NCBI GenBank assembly: GCA_023150615.1
Contig: JAKLKO010000007.1
Location: 107,016-171,015 of the forward strand
DNA: 64,000 nucleotides
Direction: 5' to 3'
DNA from: Phycisphaerae bacterium
Lineage (GTDB): Bacteria > Planctomycetota > Phycisphaerae > UBA1845 > UTPLA1
Shown piece by piece: positions 40,678 to 48,685 of this stretch (its first letter is position 1; the number at the start of each line of letters is the position of its first letter). The notes under the pieces were generated by a model. That model searched no databases. It was not told where the DNA came from and saw only the letters and a program-made list of their open reading frames with translations. A program made the position numbers and the translations under genes.

Positions 40678-41754
40678 GTGCGTTCCACGCGTCGACTTCG
40701 ATCGCTCTTGCTGCTCGCCCTGCTGCTGCCGGCCGGATGCGGCATCGACTATTTCCTCGGCGTCGCGGCCGGGGCGATCGGCAGCATCGCCCGAACGCGG
40801 ACGATCGACGAGGCGCTCGCCGATCCGGCGGTCGACGAGGCGATCAAGGACAAGCTGCGATTCGTGCTCGAGGTGCGGCAATTCGGGATCGACGAGATCG
40901 GCCAGAACGCCGGCGACGCGTTCACGAGGTTCGATGACGACCTGGCCGCGGGCATCACGGGTCCGGTCGGCTACAGCGTCTCGGGTTGCGCGAAGGAGAG
41001 TTTCACGCCGTTCACGTGGTACTTCCCGCTCGTCGGCGCGGTGCAGTACAAGGGCTTCTTCTCCGAGTTCGAGGCGCGGCGCGAGGCGCTGCTGCTCGAA
41101 CTGCTGGGGTTCGACACGTTCATCGGCTCGATCGCCGGCTTCAGCACGCTCGGCATCCTCCCCGATCCGATCCGATCCTCGCAGTTGGCGGCGTTCGACG
41201 AGCTGTACCTCGCCGAGCTGATCCTGCACGAGTTGACGCACGGAACGCTGTACAAGGTCGGCGACACGACGTTCAACGAGACGATGTCGCAGTTCGTCGG
41301 ACGGAACGCCGCGCGGCAGTTCTGGATCATGCGCCGCGGGCCGACCGCGCCGATCACGCTCGACGCCCTCGCGCGCTACGACGACGAGGACCGCATCGAC
41401 GCCTACATCGGCGAGGTCTACGAGACGCTGTCCGCGTTCTATGCCCAGCCGATCTCGCGCGAGGAAAAGCTCGCCGGCCGTGGCGCGCAGTTCGACGCCG
41501 TCGCGGCCACGTTCGACACGCTCGTCCGTCCGATGCTCAACGACCCCGATCGTTACCGCTCCATTGCCGATCTCGGACTCAACAATGCGTTCCTCCTGTC
41601 AGCTGCGCAGTATCGCGGTGACCTGCCGATCTACCGGGACGTGCTCGAGCGGCTCGGCGGGCGCTTCCCCGATTTTTTCCGCGTCATGCGCGACGCCGCC
41701 GATCGGGCCGATAGCTTTGCGTATCTCGAAGATTGGCTGGACATGCCGCCGTGA
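40678..41754 (+). CDS. predicted aminopeptidase lipoprotein (PF10023 type)
   Basis: A 358-residue lipoprotein (lipobox LLPAGC, Cys21) starting with GTG at 40678. It carries a zinc-peptidase motif HELTH (His184, Glu185, His188) with a likely third ligand Glu201 in FNETMSQFVG. The flanking YSVSGCAKESFTPFTWYFPL and VQYKGFFSE segments match the predicted-aminopeptidase family PF10023. It should act at the inner face of the outer membrane or in the periplasm. The next gene, an amidase lipoprotein, follows 113 bp downstream, so the two may serve cell-wall turnover; this is inferred from context. Confidence 0.85.
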   Translation: MRSTRRLRSLLLLALLLPAGCGIDYFLGVAAGAIGSIARTRTIDEALADPAVDEAIKDKLRFVLEVRQFGIDEIGQNAGDAFTRFDDDLAAGITGPVGYSVSGCAKESFTPFTWYFPLVGAVQYKGFFSEFEARREALLLELLGFDTFIGSIAGFSTLGILPDPIRSSQLAAFDELYLAELILHELTHGTLYKVGDTTFNETMSQFVGRNAARQFWIMRRGPTAPITLDALARYDDEDRIDAYIGEVYETLSAFYAQPISREEKLAGRGAQFDAVAATFDTLVRPMLNDPDRYRSIADLGLNNAFLLSAAQYRGDLPIYRDVLERLGGRFPDFFRVMRDAADRADSFAYLEDWLDMPP

Positions 41755-41867
41755 CGTGCGGCGGCGCGGCGGAAATCGCTCACTTGCGGGGTGTTTGAGA
41801 CCCGATGTACCTTTATCGCCTCGCGACGGGCCGAGGCGGATCCCACGCATTGCAGGAGTCCGGGACG

Positions 41868-42548
41868 GTGACGCGATTGAATCGTCGAGGCTGGATGGGC
41901 GGCGTGCTGGCGGTCCTGTTCGCGGCGGGCTGCCAGCAGGGCGGGGCGAATCGCGTGGTCGAGGTGCTTCCCGATCCGCTGCTGCGGCCGTCACATCGTC
42001 CCGCGCCGCCGAAGCAGCCCCCCACGCCCGAGAAACCGCGCGTCGCGCGCGGCCCGCACGACGGGTGGGTTCCCGCGGGCGGAATCTCGAAGCGCTGGCA
42101 GTGCATCGTGATCCACCATTCGGCGAACGATCGGGACACGCCCGACGGCATGGCCGACTGGCACGTGCAGCGCGGCTGGGACGAGCTGGGTTATCACTTC
42201 GTGATCGGCAATGGCGTGCGCTACCCGGACGGGCAGGTGCACGTCGGATCGCGCTGGCCAAAGCAGAAGACCGGCGCGCATTGCAAGGTGCCGGGCAACT
42301 ACTACAACGAGCACGGGATCGGCATCTGCCTCATCGGCAACCTGAACCGCCACGGCCCGTCGGCCAGGCAGATGCAGGCGCTGACCGAGCTGGTTGCATT
42401 CCTGATGGTCCGCTGCAACATACCCGCCGAGCGGGTCTACACGCACGGCGGTGTGACGCGCAAGACCGAGTGCCCCGGAAGACACTTCTCTCTCTCGGAG
42501 ATCCGACGCCGTGTCAGCCGCGAATCGGTGGCGGCCTACGCGAAGTGA
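41868..42548 (+). CDS. N-acetylmuramoyl-L-alanine amidase-like lipoprotein
   Basis: A 226-residue lipoprotein that should cleave the bond between muramic acid and the peptide stem. The GTG start at 41868 has CAGGAG upstream and leads to lipobox LFAAGC (Cys22). The amidase-2/PGRP domain has the first zinc His in IVIHHSANDRDTPDGMADWH, then GWDELGYHFVIGNG, and the remaining ligands in VYTHGGVTRKTECPG. A Pro-rich linker (RPAPPKQPPTPEKPR) separates anchor and enzyme. A partial, decayed second copy of the N-terminal part follows immediately. Confidence 0.9.
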   Translation: MTRLNRRGWMGGVLAVLFAAGCQQGGANRVVEVLPDPLLRPSHRPAPPKQPPTPEKPRVARGPHDGWVPAGGISKRWQCIVIHHSANDRDTPDGMADWHVQRGWDELGYHFVIGNGVRYPDGQVHVGSRWPKQKTGAHCKVPGNYYNEHGIGICLIGNLNRHGPSARQMQALTELVAFLMVRCNIPAERVYTHGGVTRKTECPGRHFSLSEIRRRVSRESVAAYAK

Positions 42549-42579
42549 CGCCGGGCGGCCGGCCTGCGCCGCGCCGTGG

Positions 42580-42873
42580 ATGGCGCTGATCCTGTTGGGC
42601 ATGTGGATTTCCGGCGCGTGCGCCCCGGCGGTCGATGGCGTGGTGGAGTCGCTTCCGGAGCCGGTCCTGACGTCGCAGCCGTCGCGGCCGCCGGCGGTCG
42701 TACCGTTGGATGCGGAGCCGGCGCGGGACGGTGCGTCCCGGACCGGGCGGGCGGCGCGCGCCGGGCGTGTCGCCGCGGGGCGGCGCGTTCATCGGCGTCG
42801 GCGGAGGAGCGGTCCGCCGAGGGCGAGGAGCGTTGCACTGGCCGGCATCGCACGTCGTACGGCAGGTTCTTGA
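42580..42873 (+). pseudogene. truncated lipoprotein, partial copy of the amidase N-terminus
   Basis: The frame starts MALILLGMWISGACAPAVDG and continues VVESLPEPVLTSQPSRPPAV before becoming Arg-rich. Its VVESLPEPVL matches VVEVLPDPLL of the preceding amidase at the same distance from the lipobox Cys, so it looks like a duplicated amidase start. No amidase domain follows; instead a transposase remnant begins within 20 bp. It is best read as a duplicate truncated by an insertion or deletion. A short lipoprotein of its own remains possible. Confidence 0.5.
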
Positions 42874-42887
42874 CGCACGCCGACTGA

Positions 42888-43625
42888 GATTCCGCCGGAC
42901 TGCTGAACGACACCGTCGGACGTGCGCTGCGCCGCATGAAGCCGCGACGCGGCGAAGCGATCTACCTGATCCTCGACGATCACCGCATCGCCCAGCGCGG
43001 CCGGAAGATGGCCGGCGTCAGCGTGGCCTCCCGGAATCGCTGCCTGCAACGCGCGCCCGGTGTGTGGGAGCCGCTGGCCGACTTGGGGCCAGCGCGGCTG
43101 AAGTGCGCCGGCCGGAATGTCCGCATGCCCCGCTCGCGCGGCACGGCCAAGCTGCGGAACGCGGCCGATGACGGTGAATTGGCCCGCATTGGGCGGGTTC
43201 GGGTGGTGTTCAGCAAGCGGTCGCGCGATCGCTGGAAGAACGTCGTCGTGTTCGCGACGAATGAAACGGATCTGGATGCCCGCGCGATCGTGTCGATCGA
43301 TGAGCGGCGTTGGCGGATCGAGGTGTTGTTCAAGGAACTGGAAGGCGACCTGGGACTGGGCGATTACCAGGTCCTGAGCCACCGGGGCATCGTGCATCAC
43401 CTGCACGTCTGCGGCCGGGTTCATCGGATGCTGACCCACCCCGGCATGGACGCCGTCGGTGCACAAGCCAGGAAGGCGAACATCGAAGTCGCGCTGCCGT
43501 CCTTGAGCCATCGCCTCGAATCGCGTCGCGCCGAGATTCGCTACGATCAGTTCGAGAGGATGCTGCGACATGTGGACGATCGCCGCTTACGCCGAAGACT
43601 CGAACCCTTTCTGCTCGCGGCGTGA
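42888..43625 (+). pseudogene. DDE transposase remnant (IS701/IS4-like), internally deleted
   Basis: From an in-frame stop at 42885-42887 the frame reads LLNDTVGRALRRMKPRRGEA, then IYLILDDHRIAQRGRKMAGV, with the first catalytic Asp region. It jumps directly to SVASRNRCLQRAPGVWEPLA, so roughly 100 residues expected between them in full-length relatives, including the second catalytic Asp, seem missing without a frame change. The C-terminal part is kept: RVRVVFSKRSRDRWKNVVVF, the catalytic Glu in DERRWRIEVLFKELEGDLGL, and ARKANIEVALPSLSHRLES. The N-terminus is also absent. No terminal inverted repeats were identified; AT-rich sequence at 43626-43740 may be the old element end. Confidence 0.8.
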
Positions 43626-43786
43626 AAAATGCTGAATTTGAGTAATTAGACTAGCGCCCGTGAGCCAGATTTCAAGATATTCGTGCATCGTTGGCAAATC
43701 GACTGCTGGAAATAGGTTGTCGTCGACGACGATGGCGGTTGCAGCGGCTCGTGGAAGAGTGCTCGCAACGGCGGGACGGACCCGCG

Positions 43787-43792
43787 TACAAT
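43787..43792 (+). promoter_or_regulatory. -10 element TACAAT of the CAP-domain gene
   Basis: TACAAT in GCGTACAATAGAC lies 29 bases before the GTG start at 43822. Confidence 0.5.
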
Positions 43793-43821
43793 AGACTTGT
43801 CTCCCGCCCGGCCGGATTGGA

Positions 43822-44823
43822 GTGCGAAACGTCTTGGCGTCTTTTGATCGGCAGCATCGCGCGATCCGAACGGCCGGGCTGCTGGCCTGCGCGCTGTGGC
43901 TCTCGGCCGGGTGCCGCATCGTCCCGCCGACGGGCCTGCCGCCGTTGGGCCGCGATCCTCCAACGAGCGGCGGGGGCACCTCGGGCACGACGCCTCCGAC
44001 GCCCCCCCCTCCGGCGAGCGTCAGCGCGACCGCACTGGAGCAGTTGCTGCTCGAGCGGATCAACCGCGCGCGGCTGCGGCCCGCGTCCGAGGCGGCGCGC
44101 TACGGCATCGCGCTGGACGAGGGCATCCCCGGGCAGATTAGCGCGACGAGCAAGCAGCCGTTGGCGATGAACCCCGCGCTGACGAGCGTGGCCCGCGCGC
44201 ACAGTCAGGACATGCTCGATCGCGACTACTTTGCGCACGAGAATCTGTCTGGCGACTCGCCGTTCGATCGCATGCTGGCGGCGGGGTACCAGTTCTGGAC
44301 CGCGGGCGAGAACCTGGCGTGGCGCGGGACGACGGGCATCCTGAATCTGAACCAGGCGGTCGAGATGCAGCACGAGGACTTGTTCGTCGATACGGGCATC
44401 GACGGCCGCGGTCACCGGGTGACGATGCTCAACCCGAACTTCAAGGAGGTGGGCATCGGTGTGATCCGCGGCTACTTTACGCAGGCGGCGATTACGTACG
44501 ACAGCGCGATGGTGACGCAGGACTTCGGCGCTCGGGCCGGGTCGACGGTCTACGTGACCGGCGTGGTGTACGACGATGCGAACCACAACGGCGACTACGA
44601 CGTCGGCGAAGGCCGCGGGGGCGAGTCGGTCGTGCTGGGCACGGTCTCGACGACTACGAATCCGGCGGGGGGCTACGCGATTCCGGTGTCGGCCTCGGGG
44701 AGCTACCTGATCCAGTTCAGCGCCGGCTCGCCGCAGACAATCCCGGTCGGCACGATGAATATCAAGGTCGATTTCATCAACGGCAACACGATCTCCGTGA
44801 ATCGCGGCCTGGGGCCGCTGTAG
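43822..44823 (+). CDS. CAP-domain lipoprotein with C-terminal SdrD B-like repeat
   Basis: A 333-residue lipoprotein (lipobox LSAGC, Cys31) starting with GTG. After a Pro/Thr/Gly linker comes a CAP/SCP domain: LLLERINRARLRPASEAARY, LTSVARAHSQDMLDRDYFAH, ENLSGDSPFDRMLAAGY, AGENLAWRG and GHRVTMLNPNFKEVGIGV. The C-terminal 100 residues (VYDDANHNGDYDVGEGRGGE, then VSTTTNPAGGYAIPV) look like a calcium-binding SdrD B-type beta repeat. CAP proteins may bind lipids or act as peptidases; the role here is unknown. It is downstream of a transposase fossil, separated by an AT-rich stretch. Confidence 0.88.
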   Translation: MRNVLASFDRQHRAIRTAGLLACALWLSAGCRIVPPTGLPPLGRDPPTSGGGTSGTTPPTPPPPASVSATALEQLLLERINRARLRPASEAARYGIALDEGIPGQISATSKQPLAMNPALTSVARAHSQDMLDRDYFAHENLSGDSPFDRMLAAGYQFWTAGENLAWRGTTGILNLNQAVEMQHEDLFVDTGIDGRGHRVTMLNPNFKEVGIGVIRGYFTQAAITYDSAMVTQDFGARAGSTVYVTGVVYDDANHNGDYDVGEGRGGESVVLGTVSTTTNPAGGYAIPVSASGSYLIQFSAGSPQTIPVGTMNIKVDFINGNTISVNRGLGPL

Positions 44824-45000
44824 GCGGATCGAGACGCGCCGCCCCGTTTCGCCTGGCGTCGTATCGATGTCCGGAAGCGGTCCAGCCGCGCGTGAAGGCC
44901 GGGCGTGGGCGTCGTTATTCCCCAGGGGATTCTGTACATCGATCGGCCCCGGCGGACGGGCCGTGGCGAGGATTGCCCGCGAGGCAAGGAGTGACGTGTC

Positions 45001-46830
45001 ATGAAGCGCTGGGTTAGGCATCTGATGTATGCCGGATTGGTCCTGCCGCTGTCGGCCGCGCCGGTCCGGGCGGACGAGACGGAGAAGATCGTTCATTTCC
45101 GGATCACCGGTCCGGTGCTGGAATCGCCGCCGACACTGGCGCTGGGCGGGTTGTTCGGCGAGGACGAGCCGCTGAACCTGTTTGATCTTTTGAAGACGCT
45201 GAACCGCGCGCGGACGGACGAAAGCGTCCGGGCGCTGATCTTCGACGTGGACGAGGCGGCGCTGGGCCTGTCGCAGATTCAGGAACTTCGGCAGCAGTTC
45301 AAGCGGCTCCGCGCCGCGGACAAGGACGTGTGGATCTACTCCGAGGCGCCGGGTCTGGGCACGTATTTGCTCGCGTCGTCGGCCACGAAGCTGGTGATGA
45401 TGCCGCGCGGCGAGCTGGGGCTTGTGGGCCTGTACTCGACGCCGATGTACTTCAAGGGGCTGCTCGACAAGATCGGCGTGGAGTTCGACGTGGTCCACTG
45501 TGGCGCCTACAAGGCCGCGGGTGAGCCGTTCACGCGGACCGGTCCGAGCAAGGAAGCCGACGAGGACATGAAGAAGCTCATGGACGGCATCTATGAGTCG
45601 ATCATCGCCGGGATCGCCGAGTCGCGCAAGCTCAGCGTGGACGAGGTCCGCAAGCTCATCGACAACGGCCCGTACAGCGCGAAGGAAGCGAAGGAGGCGG
45701 GTCTGGTCGACGACCTGGCGTATCGCGAGGACTTTCTCAGGAGCATCAAGAAGCGCTACGGCAGCGAGGCGAAGATCGTCCACACCTACGGCAAGAAATC
45801 GGGACCGGAGATCGACTTCGCCAATCCGTTCGCGATCTTCAAGATCTTCGGCGAGATGATGAAGGGCACGAAGCCCTCGGACGAGAACGCCATCGCGGTC
45901 ATCTACGTCGAGTCGATCATCATGACCGGCCGGAGCCAGGACGACTTCTTCGGCAAGTCGGCGGGATCGGACACGATCCGCAAGGCGATCGACGACGCGG
46001 CAAAGGATGATCGGGTCAAGGCGGTCGTGCTCCGCGTGGACTCGCCGGGCGGATCGGCGATCGCCAGTGAGGTGATCGCCGAGGCGGCCAAGCGCCTGAA
46101 GGGCGAGAAGCCATTCGTCGTTTCGATGGGCGACGTGGCGGCCAGCGGCGGCTACTACGTCTCGTGTCTGGCGGACTGCATCTTTGCGCAGCCCGGGACG
46201 ATCACCGGGTCGATCGGCGTGATCGGCATGAAGCCCGTCACGACCGAGATGTGGGGCAAGCTGGGCATCTCGCGACATGAGTACAAGCGCGGCGATTCGG
46301 CCGACCTGATGAGTTCGGTTCGGCCGTGGAACGAAGATCATCGGGCGCGGATCAACAAGATGATGAACCGCGTCTATAAAGAGTTCAAAGGCCGGGTGAC
46401 CGAGGGTCGCGGTCGCAAGATCAAGGGAGATCTCGAGGACCTTGCTGGAGGGCGGGTCTATACGGGCGGGCAGGCACTGGACGTCGGGCTGGTCGACAAG
46501 CTCGGCGGACTGGACGACGCGATCCGCTACGCGGCCGATCAGGCGGAAATCAGCAAGTACGAGTTGCGGATCCTGCCCAAGCCAAAGACGTTCGCGGACC
46601 TACTGGCGAAGAGCATGGGGCTGGAGCCCGAGGACGAGGAAGACGTGTCGATCCGGACTTCGGCGCGCTCGCCGTTCCTGCTGAGCCCGGCGGTGCAGGC
46701 CGCGCTGCCGGCGCTGGAAGCGAGTGATCCGCAGGCGGCGGCAGCGCTGAAGGCGGCGCTGCGGCAGATGGAGATGTTCCGAAAAGAAGCGGTGGCGTTG
46801 ATCGGTCCGCCGATCCCGCGGCCTCGATGA
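45001..46830 (+). CDS. sppA: signal peptide peptidase SppA, 67K type
   Basis: A 609-residue membrane-associated serine protease that degrades cleaved signal peptides. A signal/anchor helix (MKRWVRHLMYAGLVLPLSAA) is followed by two tandem crotonase-like domains. The general-base Lys is in GAYKAAGEPF (Lys171), and the nucleophile is Ser382 in MGDVAASGGYYVSC, at a spacing like that of the Escherichia coli enzyme. The second domain holds VVLRVDSPGGSAIASEVIAE and TGSIGVIG. The last 70 residues are Ala-rich and variable. A strong terminator follows. Confidence 0.93.
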   Translation: MKRWVRHLMYAGLVLPLSAAPVRADETEKIVHFRITGPVLESPPTLALGGLFGEDEPLNLFDLLKTLNRARTDESVRALIFDVDEAALGLSQIQELRQQFKRLRAADKDVWIYSEAPGLGTYLLASSATKLVMMPRGELGLVGLYSTPMYFKGLLDKIGVEFDVVHCGAYKAAGEPFTRTGPSKEADEDMKKLMDGIYESIIAGIAESRKLSVDEVRKLIDNGPYSAKEAKEAGLVDDLAYREDFLRSIKKRYGSEAKIVHTYGKKSGPEIDFANPFAIFKIFGEMMKGTKPSDENAIAVIYVESIIMTGRSQDDFFGKSAGSDTIRKAIDDAAKDDRVKAVVLRVDSPGGSAIASEVIAEAAKRLKGEKPFVVSMGDVAASGGYYVSCLADCIFAQPGTITGSIGVIGMKPVTTEMWGKLGISRHEYKRGDSADLMSSVRPWNEDHRARINKMMNRVYKEFKGRVTEGRGRKIKGDLEDLAGGRVYTGGQALDVGLVDKLGGLDDAIRYAADQAEISKYELRILPKPKTFADLLAKSMGLEPEDEEDVSIRTSARSPFLLSPAVQAALPALEASDPQAAAALKAALRQMEMFRKEAVALIGPPIPRPR

Positions 46831-46888
46831 CCGCCGGCGGCGGCCGGTGTCCACCGGTTCGCCCGACGTGAGAGATTCGGCAAGAGGC

Positions 46889-46930
46889 GCGAGGCCCGTC
46901 GACGTGGATCGGCGGGCCTCGCGATTTTTT
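46889..46930 (+). terminator. intrinsic terminator of sppA
   Basis: The perfect 10-bp stem GCGAGGCCCG (46889-46898) and CGGGCCTCGC (46913-46922) encloses a 14-base loop and is followed by six T residues at 46925-46930. Confidence 0.9.
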
Positions 46931-46955
46931 CCGGCGGGCGCGCGGCGCGGCGCGG

Positions 46956-46961
46956 TAGAAT
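46956..46961 (+). promoter_or_regulatory. -10 element TAGAAT
   Basis: TAGAAT in GCGGTAGAATGG lies 56 bases before the gene at 47018. Confidence 0.45.
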
Positions 46962-47017
46962 GGTCGACGAGCGGGGGCATGTGCGTCGCGCGGGGACGAC
47001 GTGCGGAGGGGTCGATC

Positions 47018-47824
47018 ATGCATTCAGCTCGCCGGGAGCGCTTTTGCGCGTCGGCTGTTGGTATTTTCAGTATCGCCGCGCTGTGTCACTTCGCGGCGTC
47101 GCGCGCCGTTGCGCAGCCAGCGGGCCATGCAGCAGAGGTCGACACGGCGCTGGACCGGCCGCTCGGGACGGTGCGGTTCGCCGCGACGCCGCTGGATCGT
47201 GCCCTGAGGGAGCTGTCCGACCTGGCGGCGCTGGATCTGATGGTGCACTGGGACGCGCTTTACGCGGCCGGCATCGATCGCGACCGGCCGGTGACGCTCG
47301 ATGCGCGGGCCACGACGGCGCGGCGCGTGCTGGAGTATCTCGTACGGGAGCTGTCGGTTGGCCGCGAGCCGATCGAGTACGCGCTGATCGACGGGACGAT
47401 TGAGGTCTCGAGCGCGGCGGATTTCGCAGCGCGGCCGATCACGCGGGCGTATGACTGTCGCGACCTGCTGCGCGATGCGCCGCCGGCGGCGGCAAGGCAG
47501 GATGATCGCGACGTGTCGGTGCACTTTCGACCGTGGCCGTCCGGTGCGGCGGCGTGGGAGCCGCGCGGATTCTCGATGAGTCGGCACTCGCTCCGCGTAC
47601 GCCGCGATGATCCGAGCCTGGCGCGGCAGCGCGAGATCATCCGCGCGATCGCGGGGACGGTCGCCCCGGCGTCGTGGATTGAGGCGGGCGGCACGGTCGG
47701 GGAGCTGGCGTTCGTCGGCGATCGGCTCGTCGTGCGGCAGACGCGGCCGAACCAGATGCGGATTGCCGCGCTGCTGGCGGAGCTGCGCGGCGGCGCGGCG
47801 GTCGCCGTACCGTCGAAGCCGTAG
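47018..47824 (+). CDS. exported STN-domain-like protein
   Basis: A 268-residue protein with a signal peptide (MHSARRERFCASAVGIFSIA, cleavage near RAVAQP). Residues 45-135 resemble the STN (secretin/TonB N-terminal) fold: VRFAATPLDRALRELSDLAA, LMVHWDALYAAGIDRDRPVT, LDARATTARRVLEYLV and IEYALIDGTIEVSSAADF. A second, similar part follows near the end (RQREIIRAIAGTVAPASWIE, VGDRLVVRQTRPNQMRIAAL). No secretin pore domain is present. GGAGG upstream supports the ATG at 47018. The partner protein is not evident. Confidence 0.75.
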   Translation: MHSARRERFCASAVGIFSIAALCHFAASRAVAQPAGHAAEVDTALDRPLGTVRFAATPLDRALRELSDLAALDLMVHWDALYAAGIDRDRPVTLDARATTARRVLEYLVRELSVGREPIEYALIDGTIEVSSAADFAARPITRAYDCRDLLRDAPPAAARQDDRDVSVHFRPWPSGAAAWEPRGFSMSRHSLRVRRDDPSLARQREIIRAIAGTVAPASWIEAGGTVGELAFVGDRLVVRQTRPNQMRIAALLAELRGGAAVAVPSKP

Positions 47825-47844
47825 CGGCGACCGTGCCGAAGCCG

Positions 47845-48507
47845 TCAGTCCGGCGGCATGGCCGCGATGAACGCGTCGAGTTCTGCCGATTCGACCAGCG
47901 GCGGGCCGTGGCCGAACAGCACCTTGGCCGGTCGCAACGCGGCGAGCTTGCGGATCGAGCGGCGGTTTTCGGTCTGATCATGCGTGAAGAACCGCGGCGG
48001 TTCGTGCAGGCCGGTGACGGTCGTGATCAGGTTCATGTGATTGAGCACGTCGCCGACGATCGCGAGGCGGTCGAACTCGCGGAAGTAGATGACGTGGCCG
48101 GGCGTGTGCCCCGGCGCTTCGACGACGTGGAAGTCGCCGACTTCGTCGCCCTCGCGGATCGAGCGCGCGACCGGGTGCGGCGGTCCGGCCCAGATCCACG
48201 ATGAACAGCGGAGTGCCCGGGAACGCGGGTGCATCGGCTCGCGGCCTTCCATCGCGGCGCGATCCAACTCGTGACAGGCGAGCGGACAGCCGAAGTGCGT
48301 GCAGACTTCGTGCGCGGCGCCCTGATGGTCCGGGTGCACGTGCGTCAGCGCGACGAGCGCAACGCGGCGATCGGCCAGCAACTTCACGAAGCGCTTTCGG
48401 TCCCAGCGCGTGCCGGCGTCGATCAGCACGTCGCCGGCGAGGTACGCATTGATCGCGTTCGGCGGAAAGCCGTCGATCTGCCAGACATTCTCGGCGACAG
48501 GACGCAT
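47845..48507 (-). CDS. MBL-fold metallo-hydrolase
   Basis: A 220-residue metallo-beta-lactamase-fold hydrolase. Zinc ligands are in [29 protein letters not shown] and the final FGHGPP. The N-terminal strand pair is [20 protein letters not shown]. It is close to glyoxalase II-like or lactonase-like hydrolases, but the substrate is unknown. The ATG at 48507 starts right before the first strand. It is convergent with the STN-like gene (20 bp apart) and divergent from the thioredoxin-domain gene. Confidence 0.9.
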   Translation of the reverse strand: MRPVAENVWQIDGFPPNAINAYLAGDVLIDAGTRWDRKRFVKLLADRRVALVALTHVHPDHQGAAHEVCTHFGCPLACHELDRAAMEGREPMHPRSRALRCSSWIWAGPPHPVARSIREGDEVGDFHVVEAPGHTPGHVIYFREFDRLAIVGDVLNHMNLITTVTGLHEPPRFFTHDQTENRRSIRKLAALRPAKVLFGHGPPLVESAELDAFIAAMPPD

Positions 48508-48603
48508 CGGCCGCACCGCGCCCCGCAGCGTACCCGAACATCGCGCGACGCCAAGTCCGCGACGCCCGCTCGGCCGCAATCGGCAAGCCCGGTACGCGGC
48601 GGC

Positions 48604-48609
48604 TATACT
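48604..48609 (+). promoter_or_regulatory. -10 element TATACT of the YyaL-type gene
   Basis: TATACT in GGCTATACTTTGG lies 76 bases before the ATG at 48686. Confidence 0.5.
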
Positions 48610-48685
48610 TTGGCCACGGCGACCCCCGAAGGTCGGCGGTCGACCCTCGGCCGGAAATCATACCGCGAGTTCCCGGAGGCGACGG

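Noticed and set aside
43626-43740. Terminal inverted repeat of an intact insertion sequence
   Set aside because: No matching partner was found on the other side of the transposase remnant, so the element is treated as a fossil rather than a complete IS.
43672-46341. An 889-codon minus-strand frame opposite the CAP-domain gene and sppA
   Set aside because: It spans two well-supported plus-strand genes and their gap and has shadow-type composition without motifs.
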